From Candidatus Aegiribacteria sp. (GTDB lineage Bacteria > Fermentibacterota > Fermentibacteria > Fermentibacterales > JCC-6), in NCBI GenBank assembly GCA_030638185.1, contig DAOWFD010000351.1:1-5298 (forward strand): a stretch of DNA of 5,298 nucleotides. The letters are read 5' to 3'. Below the pieces are notes generated by a model. The model was given only the letters and a program-made list of their open reading frames with translations, made no database searches and had not been told where the DNA came from. The translations under genes and the position numbers were made by a program. Below are positions 1 to 5,298 of the stretch, piece after piece; position 1 is the stretch's first letter; each line of letters opens with the position of its first letter.

Positions 1-1031
1 TACCATTCGTCGTTGGCATATCCATCACTTGCAGGTTGTCCCAACTCATCAAACTGGAACGTCGGCAGGAACCAATCCTGATCACTATATGATGGATCTT
101 CGTGATCTCCCACAAGCAGAAAGTATGAGGGCTTGATGTTGGAGCCATGCCCCCAGGCCCACATGGCTTCCGTGAAATCACGGATGATATCAGGCGTTAG
201 CGAAAGCGATCCCGAACCGAACTCGGTCATTACCTCATCTGTTGTTACTATCGCAACATCAAAGCCGTTGAGGTCGACCCTGTGCCAGGCAAGACTGTCT
301 ATCCACCAGCCGTCAAGGCCGGCTGCTGTAAGGATCACATACTCCGGAACACTGGAAGGACCTGTTATCAGGTTGAAGTTTCTGAATACTTCGGGACTCA
401 GGGGATGAGTCTGATCAACCGGATAATAGCCTGTTATGGGAGAATCCTCAACCATGGGCTGGAAGGGGCCAAGACCGGTGCTGCTCCAGTCAGCTTCGGT
501 ACTGTCAAAGCTCACAGCAACGCTGAATCCGGCTGCAGTCCTGATACTGTCCTCCGATGCCAGGAAACTCACCGGATAAACCTCTATCAGAAGAAGGCGC
601 TGGTCGAAAAGGCGCATCTCTCCTGATACACTGATCTTATCTGCAGGCCACCATTCATCGCTGGCATAAGCAGTTGAATCCTGCTTGAATACTTCTATAA
701 CTTCGGGAGTTCTTTCATGTATCACTGAATCCTTCGGAGCTGGATATACAGGATATGTTGAGAAAGCTTCTTCTCCATGGAATGACCAGCTTACGGAAGG
801 CTCTACAGAGTCGGGAATGGCAACCATGCATGTAATGACCGGAACCTCCGGCCATCCGATGCTGTCAGTCACCGGAATATCGATAAACCTTATGAAATCA
901 TCCTCATTATGTGAAACTGTATCGAATGAGACCTGTGTATTGATTGTGAAGGCGACAAGGGAGCTGTCAGCTACTGTTGTGTGGATAGGAACTGGACTTG
1001 AGATGAGCATGATTAATAGAATGAAATGCAT
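1..1031 (-). CDS. Secreted gingipain-like cysteine protease (peptidase family C25), N-terminal part only
   Basis: This reading frame is open from an ATG at 1031 to the window edge and gives 343 residues; the 3' part is missing. Residues 1-21 look like a short signal peptide, with a hydrophobic stretch FILLIMLI and possible cleavage after TVA (residues 19-21). Residues about 22-228 fit a C25 propeptide: a WWPADKI segment (127-133), then GEMRLFDQRLLLIEVYPVSF (137-156), then a beta-rich stretch. The catalytic domain starts near YVILTAAGL (231-239) and continues through a DWHR-like region and VTTDEV (262-267) to YFLLVGDHEDP (303-313). This last motif matches YVLLIGDHKDIP of Porphyromonas RgpB, and ASDGYANDEW (334-343) matches the following SDxxY region. 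In RgpB the catalytic His and Cys lie about 130 and 165 residues further on, so activity cannot be judged here. The protein is expected to be exported, and may carry a type IX or other C-terminal sorting domain outside the window. It has its own promoter and a consensus Shine-Dalgarno. The family call is strong; the substrate is unknown. Confidence 0.88.
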   Translation of the reverse strand, partial: MHFILLIMLISSPVPIHTTVADSSLVAFTINTQVSFDTVSHNEDDFIRFIDIPVTDSIGWPEVPVITCMVAIPDSVEPSVSWSFHGEEAFSTYPVYPAPKDSVIHERTPEVIEVFKQDSTAYASDEWWPADKISVSGEMRLFDQRLLLIEVYPVSFLASEDSIRTAAGFSVAVSFDSTEADWSSTGLGPFQPMVEDSPITGYYPVDQTHPLSPEVFRNFNLITGPSSVPEYVILTAAGLDGWWIDSLAWHRVDLNGFDVAIVTTDEVMTEFGSGSLSLTPDIIRDFTEAMWAWGHGSNIKPSYFLLVGDHEDPSYSDQDWFLPTFQFDELGQPASDGYANDEW

Positions 1032-1037
1032 TACATA

Positions 1038-1045
1038 CCTCCTTA
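1038..1045 (-). promoter_or_regulatory. Shine-Dalgarno of the C25 protease gene
   Basis: TAAGGAGG on the minus strand, six bases before the ATG at 1031, is a full match to the anti-Shine-Dalgarno and fixes the start. A second ATG between them (1035-1033) runs straight into TAA, so it is not a real start. Confidence 0.9.
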
Positions 1046-1080
1046 TGAACGAAAATCATTCAATTACACTCATCATTTTA

Positions 1081-1109
1081 ATGGTATGAGAATGGTTAAT
1101 GGATGTCAA
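1081..1109 (-). promoter_or_regulatory. Sigma70-type promoter of the C25 protease gene
   Basis: On the minus strand a perfect -35 box TTGACA (1109-1104) is followed, after exactly 17 bases, by TACCAT (1086-1081), which matches four of six positions of TATAAT. Transcription would start near 1074, leaving a leader of about 43 bases before the ATG at 1031. The box spacing, its position after the terminator of the upstream gene and the strong ribosome site agree with an independently transcribed gene. It assumes the host uses the usual housekeeping sigma consensus. Confidence 0.7.
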
Positions 1110-1122
1110 GTGGAAGAAAGCT

Positions 1123-1138
1123 ATGGTTTAAAGCCCAT
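1123..1138. repeat. Imperfect palindrome upstream of the C25 promoter
   Basis: ATGGTTTAAA-GC-CCAT becomes a perfect 14-base palindrome (ATGGTTTAAACCAT) if the two bases GC at 1133-1134 are removed. It lies about 14 bases upstream of the -35 box of the protease promoter, where an activator could bind. A chance match is also possible in an AT-rich spacer, and no second copy is visible in the window. Confidence 0.25.
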
Positions 1139-1185
1139 GCACATCATTTGTATGTCGCTTTTATTGGTGGGTGGCACGCTCGATG

Positions 1186-1222
1186 TATGAAGAAACCCGG
1201 CACGAATGCCGGGTTCTTCATA
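1186..1222 (-). terminator. Rho-independent terminator after the lipoprotein gene
   Basis: An inverted repeat has arms TATGAAGAAcCCGGCA-type and TGCCGGGTTTCTTCATA (minus strand), pairing almost completely around a TTCG loop at 1203-1206, with one unpaired base. The GC core is ACCCGGCA/TGCCGGGT. The T-rich TTTCTT follows the core on the minus strand and pairs with an A-rich segment before it, so the hairpin could also stop transcription from the other side. It begins 18 bases past the lipoprotein stop codon and separates that gene from the protease gene. Confidence 0.85.
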
Positions 1223-1240
1223 ATTATCTGATGGGGATCT

Positions 1241-2266
1241 CTAGTTGATACCTCTGCCCTGAGGAGCTCCTGCTGCGCCCATCTGCTGTGTCATTCCCTG
1301 AAGGAACATCATTGCAGGAATGGTCTGCGCGGGTACTCCAGGAAGAAGATTCTCGGTACCCTCGAATCCGAATCCTCTGACCTGAACAAAATGAGATTCA
1401 TCATCTTCAAATCCTGTTACACTGGCGTAAGCAAGCGGAACAAGAGGAAGCTCGGAAGAAATGACTGCTACAATCTCACCCTCAGGGTGGATAATGGAGA
1501 ATTCAATTCCCTTAACAGTCTGTCCTGCGACCTCGACTTCAGTTTCAACCACTGCGAATTCTATGTTATCAAGTTCGGCAAGAAATTCGTTAAGACCTTC
1601 CTGTCCGCCTTCATCGGTGAAGCCTTCAGTGAATCCCTGCTGGAACTGATCCTTGAAAGCCGGATCATCCATCATTCCTTCGAGGAACTCGGGTACACCT
1701 GCCATATCAATGGCCATTATCATTCCCTGCTGATCGAATTTGATCATCCTGATGGCTCTCAGAAAGTCAAGAGCTTTGTCCATGTTCTCATCGTTGCCGA
1801 ACATGTCGGCCATGCCCTCTGCGTCAGCCATGTTCTCACGGATATACGCTGCGGGATCAACCATGAAATCATCGAACATCTCTTCGTAACCTTCAAAAGC
1901 GATATTGATTCCAATTGGATCTACAAGGATCTGAGCAACAAAATCCTCACCGCTCAGCTGCACCCAGTAACACTCGGTTCCCTGATTCTCTTCAGTCGCT
2001 ACCACTGAAATTGTGACAGTTTGCGGAATGTCGTCTGCTCCGAACTCTATCCACTGTCCTACAGCAAGTTCCGGTGTGCTCAGGTCAAGTATTGCGGAAC
2101 CTGCAGCTGCTCCGCTTTCGCCATTGCCACCATCCTCGTCGTCGTCGGTAACCTCTCCTGCGTCTGTTCCCTCAGTATCTCTTTCATCAGCAGTTCCAGG
2201 CTGTTCTCCACATCCTGTTAAAGCAATACCGATGATCATTAAAAGCACAAGCAGTAACTTCGTCAT
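1241..2266 (-). CDS. Acidic, methionine-rich lipoprotein of unknown function
   Basis: The 341-residue product starts with a lipoprotein signal: Lys at 3, hydrophobic core LLLVLLMIIGIA, and lipobox LTGC with the lipidated Cys at 19. Residues 20-58 form a low-complexity linker rich in Asp, Glu, Gly, Thr and Ala, including DDDED (41-45). A beta-type module follows (about 66-128: VGQWIEFG, TVTISVVA, CYWVQL). Residues 130-199 are predicted helical and strongly methionine-rich (12 Met in 70 residues, many beside Asp or Glu). A second beta module (about 235-300) contains KGIEFSII and ISSELPLVPLAYASV, and the C-terminus is a Pro/Gly/Met-rich tail (MMFLQGMTQQMGAAGAP). The VGQW(I/V)E(F/Y) opening and the late SSELPLVPL strand recall uncharacterised envelope lipoproteins of candidate phyla, but I cannot name a family. 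The ATG at 2266 is preceded by GAAAGGG (2272-2278) at five bases. It has its own promoter and terminator, so it is probably monocistronic. It is expected in the inner or outer membrane; the residue at +2 is Gly, not the Asp that marks inner-membrane retention in E. coli. Confidence 0.88.
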   Translation of the reverse strand: MTKLLLVLLMIIGIALTGCGEQPGTADERDTEGTDAGEVTDDDEDGGNGESGAAAGSAILDLSTPELAVGQWIEFGADDIPQTVTISVVATEENQGTECYWVQLSGEDFVAQILVDPIGINIAFEGYEEMFDDFMVDPAAYIRENMADAEGMADMFGNDENMDKALDFLRAIRMIKFDQQGMIMAIDMAGVPEFLEGMMDDPAFKDQFQQGFTEGFTDEGGQEGLNEFLAELDNIEFAVVETEVEVAGQTVKGIEFSIIHPEGEIVAVISSELPLVPLAYASVTGFEDDESHFVQVRGFGFEGTENLLPGVPAQTIPAMMFLQGMTQQMGAAGAPQGRGIN

Positions 2267-2322
2267 ATCAACCCTTTCATGTTAATACAAACTTCTTTTT
2301 CTTTAAGCACCAGTATCCCGGA

Positions 2323-2351
2323 ATTATGCGAAAATAAACTCAATCAGTCAA
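2323..2351 (-). promoter_or_regulatory. Sigma70-type promoter of the lipoprotein gene
   Basis: On the minus strand TTGACT (2351-2346, five of six matches to TTGACA) is followed after 17 bases by CATAAT (2328-2323, five of six matches to TATAAT). The -35 box starts nine bases past the apt stop codon. Transcription would begin near 2316 and give a leader of about 50 bases. The 93-base gap has no hairpin, so apt transcripts could also read through into the lipoprotein gene. Confidence 0.72.
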
Positions 2352-2359
2352 ATATACGG

Positions 2360-2899
2360 CTATTCAGAGCTTATACTGATGAGTGCCGCAAAGGAAATTC
2401 CTGCTTCTCTGAGTTTTTTCCCACCTCCGAGAAATTCAAGATCAATCGCGAAAGCAGCGCCTGCAACAGTATTTCCATCTCTTCTAATAAGAGTTGCTGC
2501 AGCAATCGCCGAACCGCCGGTAGCCAGGAGATCATCAACTATAAGAACTCTGCTTCCCGCAGGAAGTGAATTCCTGTGCATTTCAAGGGTGTTGGAACCG
2601 TATTCAAGTGAGTATTCTTCGCTGATCATCTCACCTGGAAGCTTCCCTGGTTTCCTAATTAGAACAAGCGGAAGGTTCTTTCCTGCCGCCATAACCGAAC
2701 CGAATATGAATCCTCTGGATTCAATGGCGGCAATGGCGTCATATTCAAATTCTTCGCAGGCGTTTTCCAGATGTTTCACGGTTTCGCCAAGAGCTCCGGG
2801 ATGGGTAAGTATTGTGGTAATATCCTTGAAATTCACTCCCGGAATCGGGAAATCAGGCACATTCCGTATAAGTTCGCCAATTTCAGTTATGCTCAGCAT
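2360..2899 (-). CDS. apt: Adenine phosphoribosyltransferase
   Basis: This cytoplasmic enzyme makes AMP and pyrophosphate from adenine and 5-phosphoribosyl-1-pyrophosphate (purine salvage). The 179-residue product is close to the usual bacterial length (E. coli about 183) and looks complete. It shows the N-terminal IRNVPDFPIPGVNFKDIT (11-28), the base-binding segment ESRGFIFG (60-67), the flexible-loop region RKPGKLPGE (82-90) with SLEYG (97-101), and the PRPP-binding loop VLIVDDLLATGGS (118-130) with its paired aspartates. I chose the ATG at 2899: it gives the family's normal N-terminus and has a G-rich ribosome site (2904-2909). A TTG at 2932 in the same frame would add 11 residues that the family lacks. 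The gene overlaps the end of the SLOG-family gene by 17 bp, indicating co-transcription and probable translational coupling. Confidence 0.96.
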   Translation of the reverse strand: MLSITEIGELIRNVPDFPIPGVNFKDITTILTHPGALGETVKHLENACEEFEYDAIAAIESRGFIFGSVMAAGKNLPLVLIRKPGKLPGEMISEEYSLEYGSNTLEMHRNSLPAGSRVLIVDDLLATGGSAIAAATLIRRDGNTVAGAAFAIDLEFLGGGKKLREAGISFAALISISSE

Positions 2900-3359
2900 C
2901 GATCCCCCCAAAGTTTTCTCTGACAAATTCAAGTGCTTCCCGTGGTGAATTCACAGGAGTCACTCCATCAATTACATTCCAAGTTCCCACTGCACAAACA
3001 GGCCTTCCAGCCTGAAGGGCAAAAGCGATTTCAGACAGTGTTCCGTACATTCCGCCAACAGCGACAACAACACGACCGGAAAGTGAAATGATCCTGTTCC
3101 TCGAAGTACCCATACCTGTTACAAGAATAGTTTCTACATACGCATTCGCATCCGAGGGATTAACACCGGGAAGAATTCCAATTGTATGACCGCCTGCTTC
3201 ACGAGCGCCCCGGCAGACGGCTTCCATAATACCTGTTCCCCCGCCGCAGACAATGGTATAACCTTCATCGGCAAGATTACGTCCAAGTTCTCTGGCGATT
3301 GAATATTCTTCAGGATCCGCGATTGCTCCACCAATGACAGCAACCAGCTTGACAGCCAT
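2883..3359 (-). CDS. TIGR00725-type Rossmann-fold protein (SLOG/LOG-like superfamily)
   Basis: The 158-residue product has the nucleotide-binding Rossmann pattern of the SLOG superfamily, which includes LOG phosphoribohydrolases, YvdD and the DprA core. Visible motifs are VAVIGGA (6-12), CGGGTGIMEAVCRGA (38-52), GILPGVNPSDANAYV (61-75), TSRNRII (85-91) and GGMYGTLSE (102-110). This set and the short length fit TIGR00725 better than true LOG proteins. The LOG signature PGGxGTxxE is changed: the Pro is Gly and the second Gly is Met, while the GT and final Glu remain. True LOG enzymes release free adenine-type bases from nucleotide monophosphates. The TIGR00725 reaction is not established, so I assign only the fold and nucleotide binding. 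The ATG at 3359 starts directly before the first beta strand; a possible GGAAGG site (3371-3376) is rather far at 11 bases. It follows tRNA-Pro(CGG) by 47 bases and overlaps apt by 17 bp. Confidence 0.88.
   Translation of the reverse strand: MAVKLVAVIGGAIADPEEYSIARELGRNLADEGYTIVCGGGTGIMEAVCRGAREAGGHTIGILPGVNPSDANAYVETILVTGMGTSRNRIISLSGRVVVAVGGMYGTLSEIAFALQAGRPVCAVGTWNVIDGVTPVNSPREALEFVRENFGGIDAEHN
2904..2909 (-). promoter_or_regulatory. G-rich ribosome binding site deciding the apt start
   Basis: Six consecutive G (minus strand, within TTTGGGGGGAT) lie four bases before the ATG at 2899, inside the last codons of the upstream gene. It is not a canonical AGGAGG, but it is the only purine-rich site near the start that the protein family supports. 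Ribosomes ending the upstream gene would be close enough to restart here. Confidence 0.55.
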
Positions 3360-3404
3360 AAAGATAAAGACCTTCCAGATAGTTGAATCCGGTGATGAAG
3401 AAAG

Positions 3405-3484
<80 letters not shown>

Positions 3485-3542
3485 ACAACAATACAGCCAC
3501 GCAAATTTACTACTAACTCCTGCATGATGCAATGTCACCGGA

Positions 3543-4058
3543 TCACCCGGAACCCACCAGAAACCCGATACCGGCAAGAGTACCGGACATGATCAGCGTA
3601 ATTACTGCACCTGCAATCGCTACACCAAGAGCAATAGATGGAATTGCAATTCGAGTCGGAATACCAAACAGAAAGGCTACAACGCAACCTGTCCAGGCTC
3701 CGGTCACAGGAAGTGGTATTGCCACGAAAAGGGTCAGTCCCAGAGCTTCATATTTCTCTATTTTCGTTCCGGCTCTTCTTCTTGCTCTCTCGAAGAGTTT
3801 ATTGAAAAACCTTTCGAAGAACTTCCACCTGCTCAGAAACCTGCTCACCGGACCAAGAAACCAGAGTATGAAAGGTACGGGCAGCATGTTTCCCACTACA
3901 GCTAGAAGGTATATCTTCCACCACGGCCACATCCAATGAGCATTAAGGAAAGCTATCGGAATACTGCCCCGTAATTCAGTGAGAGGAAACGCTGAAAGTA
4001 CCATCATCTGTATTTCAGCCGGGATACCGCTCAACCACCCAAGAAGCACATCACCCAT
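3543..4058 (-). CDS. COG2426-type small membrane protein (Sm_multidrug_ex family)
   Basis: The 171-residue product is a polytopic inner-membrane protein. Hydrophobic segments lie near residues 14-26, 46-68, 106-132 and 138-168, and a strongly basic, amphipathic stretch follows the second one (72-100, including RARRR at 91-95), probably cytoplasmic. Two family-type motifs are visible: PLTELRGSIP (25-34), where charged residues sit in a re-entrant-like hydrophobic context, and FVAIPLPVTGAWTG (111-124). Both match the 'small multidrug export protein' family (Pfam PF06695), a distant relative of the DedA/VTT membrane proteins. The export label of that family is historical, and I infer no substrate. 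The ATG at 4058 has GAGAGGG (4064-4070) five bases upstream. The gene sits between two tRNA-Pro genes (35 bases after one, 58 before the other), in the same direction. Confidence 0.88.
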   Translation of the reverse strand: MGDVLLGWLSGIPAEIQMMVLSAFPLTELRGSIPIAFLNAHWMWPWWKIYLLAVVGNMLPVPFILWFLGPVSRFLSRWKFFERFFNKLFERARRRAGTKIEKYEALGLTLFVAIPLPVTGAWTGCVVAFLFGIPTRIAIPSIALGVAIAGAVITLIMSGTLAGIGFLVGSG

Positions 4059-4093
4059 GCAGTCCCTCTCGTATAGGAATCATGATATGAAAA

Positions 4094-4170
4094 TGGTCGG
4101 GGCGACTGGATTCGAACCAGCGACCACTTGAACCCCATTCAAGTGCGCTACCGGACTGCGCCACGCCCCG
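4094..4170 (-). tRNA. tRNA-Pro (anticodon GGG), CCA encoded
   Basis: The minus strand gives a 77-base cloverleaf. The acceptor stem is CGGGGCG (4170-4164) with CGCCCCG (4104-4098), then A73 and CCA (4096-4094). The anticodon stem is CTTGA/TCAAG and the loop ATGGGGT gives anticodon GGG at 4136-4134, reading CCC and CCU (Pro), with G37. The T arm is GCTGG-TTCGAAT-CCAGT and the D arm GCGC-AGTCCGGTA-GCGC. The acceptor stem is identical to that of the tRNA-Pro(CGG) downstream. It begins 16 bases after the MerR-type stop codon, so co-transcription and processing are likely. Confidence 0.97.
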
Positions 4171-4186
4171 ACCGGGAGGCAAATAA

Positions 4187-4576
4187 TTACCCTGTGTCCT
4201 CCTGTTTGTCAACTGCCATAGGGTCCCGTTCAAGAGTACTGATTATATCGGTTAATTCCTGCTTTATCGAATCGATCAAAGCGGCGGAAACACTGGTAGC
4301 GTCCAGCTCCAGATTCATCTGTTGCGACGAGTTACCCATCTCTTCAATCTTCTGTTTTGCGCCGTCGATTGTGTAACGCTCCTCGTAGAGCAATCGACTT
4401 ATCAGCTTGATCAATCTGATCTCTTCCGGTTTATAGACTCTGTTCCCGGATTGGCTTTTAGTAGGGCTGAGCATGGGAAAAGCAGTCTCCCAGTATCTGA
4501 GCACATGAGGTTTCAGTCCGGTCATGCTGCAAACTTCACTTATGGAATAGTAAAGCTTCTCGCTGTTCGATTCCAC
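4187..4576 (-). CDS. Small MerR-family transcriptional regulator
   Basis: The 129-residue product carries an N-terminal MerR winged helix-turn-helix: LYYSISEVCSMTGLKPHVLR (8-27), then YWETAFPML (28-36), the wing SQSGNRVYKPEEI (41-53) and the second helical part LIKLISRLLYEERYTIDGAK (55-74). The remainder (75-129) is a short, partly helical, polar tail (QMNLELDATS, IDSIKQELTDIISTLERD), long enough for dimerisation but not for an obvious effector domain. There is no Cys cluster typical of metal sensors. The GTG at 4576 is preferred because GGGGAGGAG (4581-4589) lies four bases upstream and the gene then starts one base after the preceding stop. An ATG at 4648 would overlap the DnaJ-like gene by 71 bp and add a tail foreign to the family. 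This HTH resembles MerR proteins I recall beside tRNA-Pro and ihfA in Deltaproteobacteria; that is memory, not checked. Its target is unknown. Confidence 0.9.
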   Translation of the reverse strand: MESNSEKLYYSISEVCSMTGLKPHVLRYWETAFPMLSPTKSQSGNRVYKPEEIRLIKLISRLLYEERYTIDGAKQKIEEMGNSSQQMNLELDATSVSAALIDSIKQELTDIISTLERDPMAVDKQEDTG

Positions 4577-4577
4577 T

Positions 4578-5298
4578 CTACTCCTCCCCACGTTTGAGAG
4601 CATGTGACATTTTCCGCAGCACTCGTGTGAAAACCGATCCTTCAGCATCCTTCAGTTCTCTGATTTCCTTAATCATCCGCGTTGCTTCTTCATGTTCAGA
4701 ATTCCAGGACAGAGCTTCACTCATCGATCTCTCCGCAAGCAGTAACTGATCAGCCTGTATATATATTTTCCCCAGCATAATATAGTTTTCAGGGTCATGA
4801 TACTCAACTTTGCATACTATTTTCATATGGTTCACTGCATCATGAAACCTGTTCATGCCAGCTGCAGCGGTTGCCAGTACTCTTCTCATACGAGGGTTAT
4901 CGGGATGTGTATTCAGGTATTTTTCAAGCATTCGGGTGGCCTCCCAGTAATTCCCCTTACCGCAAAGTTTCTCAGCCTGCCTGATTGAACGTATCAGCTT
5001 TGCGTCGAGGAGCTTCATGTCGGCTGCCTCGGTTTTTCCTTGAGCTGTTTCCGGTTTCAGATCAGGCCTACCGGAGTTTTTATCAACTCCTATGAGTTCA
5101 TCATACTTCTCGCGCTCATCAAGATTGGAAAGTATGTGATAAGCCTCATTGATAGTCATATATATCTCTGTAAGCGCTGGATCATTTCCAGTTACATCAG
5201 GATGAAGTTTTCTTGCTAAATCGTGGTAAGCATCTTCAATCTCGTCATGAGATGCCCGGCAGGGCACACTCAGAATTTCGTAGTAATTGGAATTCTCA
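4578..5298 (-). CDS. J-domain (DnaJ-like) protein with C-terminal TPR repeats, 5' end outside window
   Basis: The frame is open to the window edge and gives 239 visible residues; the start codon lies beyond 5298. The J domain occupies about residues 4-68: NYYEILSVP (4-12), helix II EDAYHDLARKL (21-31), the Hsp70-stimulating HPD motif (32-34, bases 5204-5196), and helices III-IV AYHILSNLDEREKYDEL (52-68). A polar linker follows (70-95). Residues about 103-208 are helical repeats of TPR type (for example NYWEATRMLEKYLNTHPDNP at 116-135 and NYIMLGKIYIQADQLLLAER at 171-190), and the end is basic (RVLRKMSHALKR). There is no Gly/Phe region or zinc-finger domain, so it is not DnaJ itself but a specialised co-chaperone recruiting DnaK to clients bound by the TPRs. 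No signal or membrane segment is visible. A GTG at 5267 is internal: it would delete the conserved start of the J domain. It is followed at one base by the MerR gene. Confidence 0.92.
   Translation of the reverse strand, partial: ENSNYYEILSVPCRASHDEIEDAYHDLARKLHPDVTGNDPALTEIYMTINEAYHILSNLDEREKYDELIGVDKNSGRPDLKPETAQGKTEAADMKLLDAKLIRSIRQAEKLCGKGNYWEATRMLEKYLNTHPDNPRMRRVLATAAAGMNRFHDAVNHMKIVCKVEYHDPENYIMLGKIYIQADQLLLAERSMSEALSWNSEHEEATRMIKEIRELKDAEGSVFTRVLRKMSHALKRGEE
4581..4589 (-). promoter_or_regulatory. Shine-Dalgarno deciding the GTG start of the MerR gene
   Basis: GGGGAGGAG on the minus strand encodes the last residues of the DnaJ-TPR protein (GEE) and lies four bases before the GTG at 4576, around the TAG stop (4580-4578). 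This arrangement suggests termination and re-initiation by the same ribosomes, tying regulator output to the upstream gene. Confidence 0.75.

Noticed and set aside
133..1089. Three plus-strand frames (133-408, 282-626, 685-1089)
   Set aside because: All lie antisense to the C25 protease frame, which is open for 343 codons with a signal peptide and family motifs.
1391..2008. 205-residue open frame on the plus strand
   Set aside because: It lies wholly antisense to the lipoprotein gene, shows no family motif, has no ribosome site, and is explained by the codon bias of the real gene.
2900..2932. TTG at 2932 as start of apt
   Set aside because: It adds 11 residues absent from the family and increases the overlap to 50 bp, whereas the ATG at 2899 fits both family length and a ribosome site.
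2379..2948. 189-residue open frame on the plus strand
   Set aside because: It is antisense to apt, whose motifs are unmistakable; the frame's Ser/Pro-rich product matches nothing I know.
3519..3529. TGCATGATGCA inverted repeat in the gap before tRNA-Pro(CGG)
   Set aside because: Five-base arms with a one-base centre cannot form a useful RNA hairpin, and no T-run follows; a chance palindrome is the simplest reading.
3510..3538. Possible promoter GTGACA-17-TAGTAG in front of tRNA-Pro(CGG)
   Set aside because: The -10 box matches only three of six positions, and the -35 overlaps the end of the COG2426-type gene; too weak to annotate.
4051..4233. 60-residue minus-strand reading frame containing GVAQSGSALEWGSSGRWFES
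   Set aside because: It is the tRNA-Pro(GGG) gene read as protein. This is a well-known annotation artefact over tRNA genes.
4577..4648. ATG at 4648 as start of the MerR gene
   Set aside because: It would overlap the DnaJ-like gene by 71 bp and add a Cys/His-rich tail not seen in the family; the GTG at 4576 has a strong ribosome site and places the HTH at the N-terminus.
5265..5298. GTG at 5267 as start of the DnaJ-like gene
   Set aside because: The frame stays open upstream and encodes NYYEILS, the conserved beginning of a J domain, so the real start is outside the window.

Overview
This 5.3 kb window lies in ordinary bacterial chromosome. Every gene I can support is on the minus strand, so the reading order is from 5298 down to 1. 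The organism is probably a Gram-negative bacterium: it has a lipoprotein with a clear lipobox and a secreted gingipain-type (C25) protease. C25 proteases with this layout are typical of the FCB superphylum and neighbouring candidate phyla such as Fermentibacteria/Aegiribacteria or WOR-3. That placement is a guess from gene content, not a phylogeny.

Layout in transcription order. (1) 5298-2360 is a compact housekeeping run: a DnaJ-domain/TPR protein (5' end outside the window), a small MerR-type regulator starting at GTG one base after the dnaJ-like stop, tRNA-Pro(GGG), a COG2426-type small membrane protein, tRNA-Pro(CGG), a TIGR00725-type SLOG/Rossmann protein, and adenine phosphoribosyltransferase (apt), which overlaps the SLOG gene by 17 bp. 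I see no terminator between these genes and no convincing internal promoter. Both tRNAs encode CCA and probably are cut out of a longer transcript. (2) 2351-1186 is a separate unit: a good sigma70-type promoter just after apt, a 341-residue acidic, methionine-rich lipoprotein of unknown function, and a strong hairpin terminator. (3) 1109-1 is a third unit: a promoter with a perfect TTGACA box, a consensus Shine-Dalgarno, and the first 343 residues of a secreted C25-family cysteine protease. Its catalytic His and Cys fall outside the window.

How the genes relate: apt salvages adenine to AMP, and the SLOG protein it overlaps belongs to a superfamily that includes phosphoribohydrolases releasing adenine. 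A purine-salvage link is therefore plausible but unproven. The DnaJ-TPR, MerR and tRNA-Pro block looks like a co-expressed housekeeping group. The lipoprotein and protease are envelope or exported proteins, each with its own promoter.

I found no CRISPR array, insertion sequence, integrase, toxin-antitoxin pair or phage gene. I do not think the window holds a new defence or mobile system. The most rewarding items are the uncharacterised lipoprotein, the two tRNA-Pro genes bracketing a membrane-protein gene, and the SLOG-apt overlap. No stretch longer than 300 bases lacks a gene; the largest gap (1032-1240) holds a promoter, a Shine-Dalgarno and a terminator.
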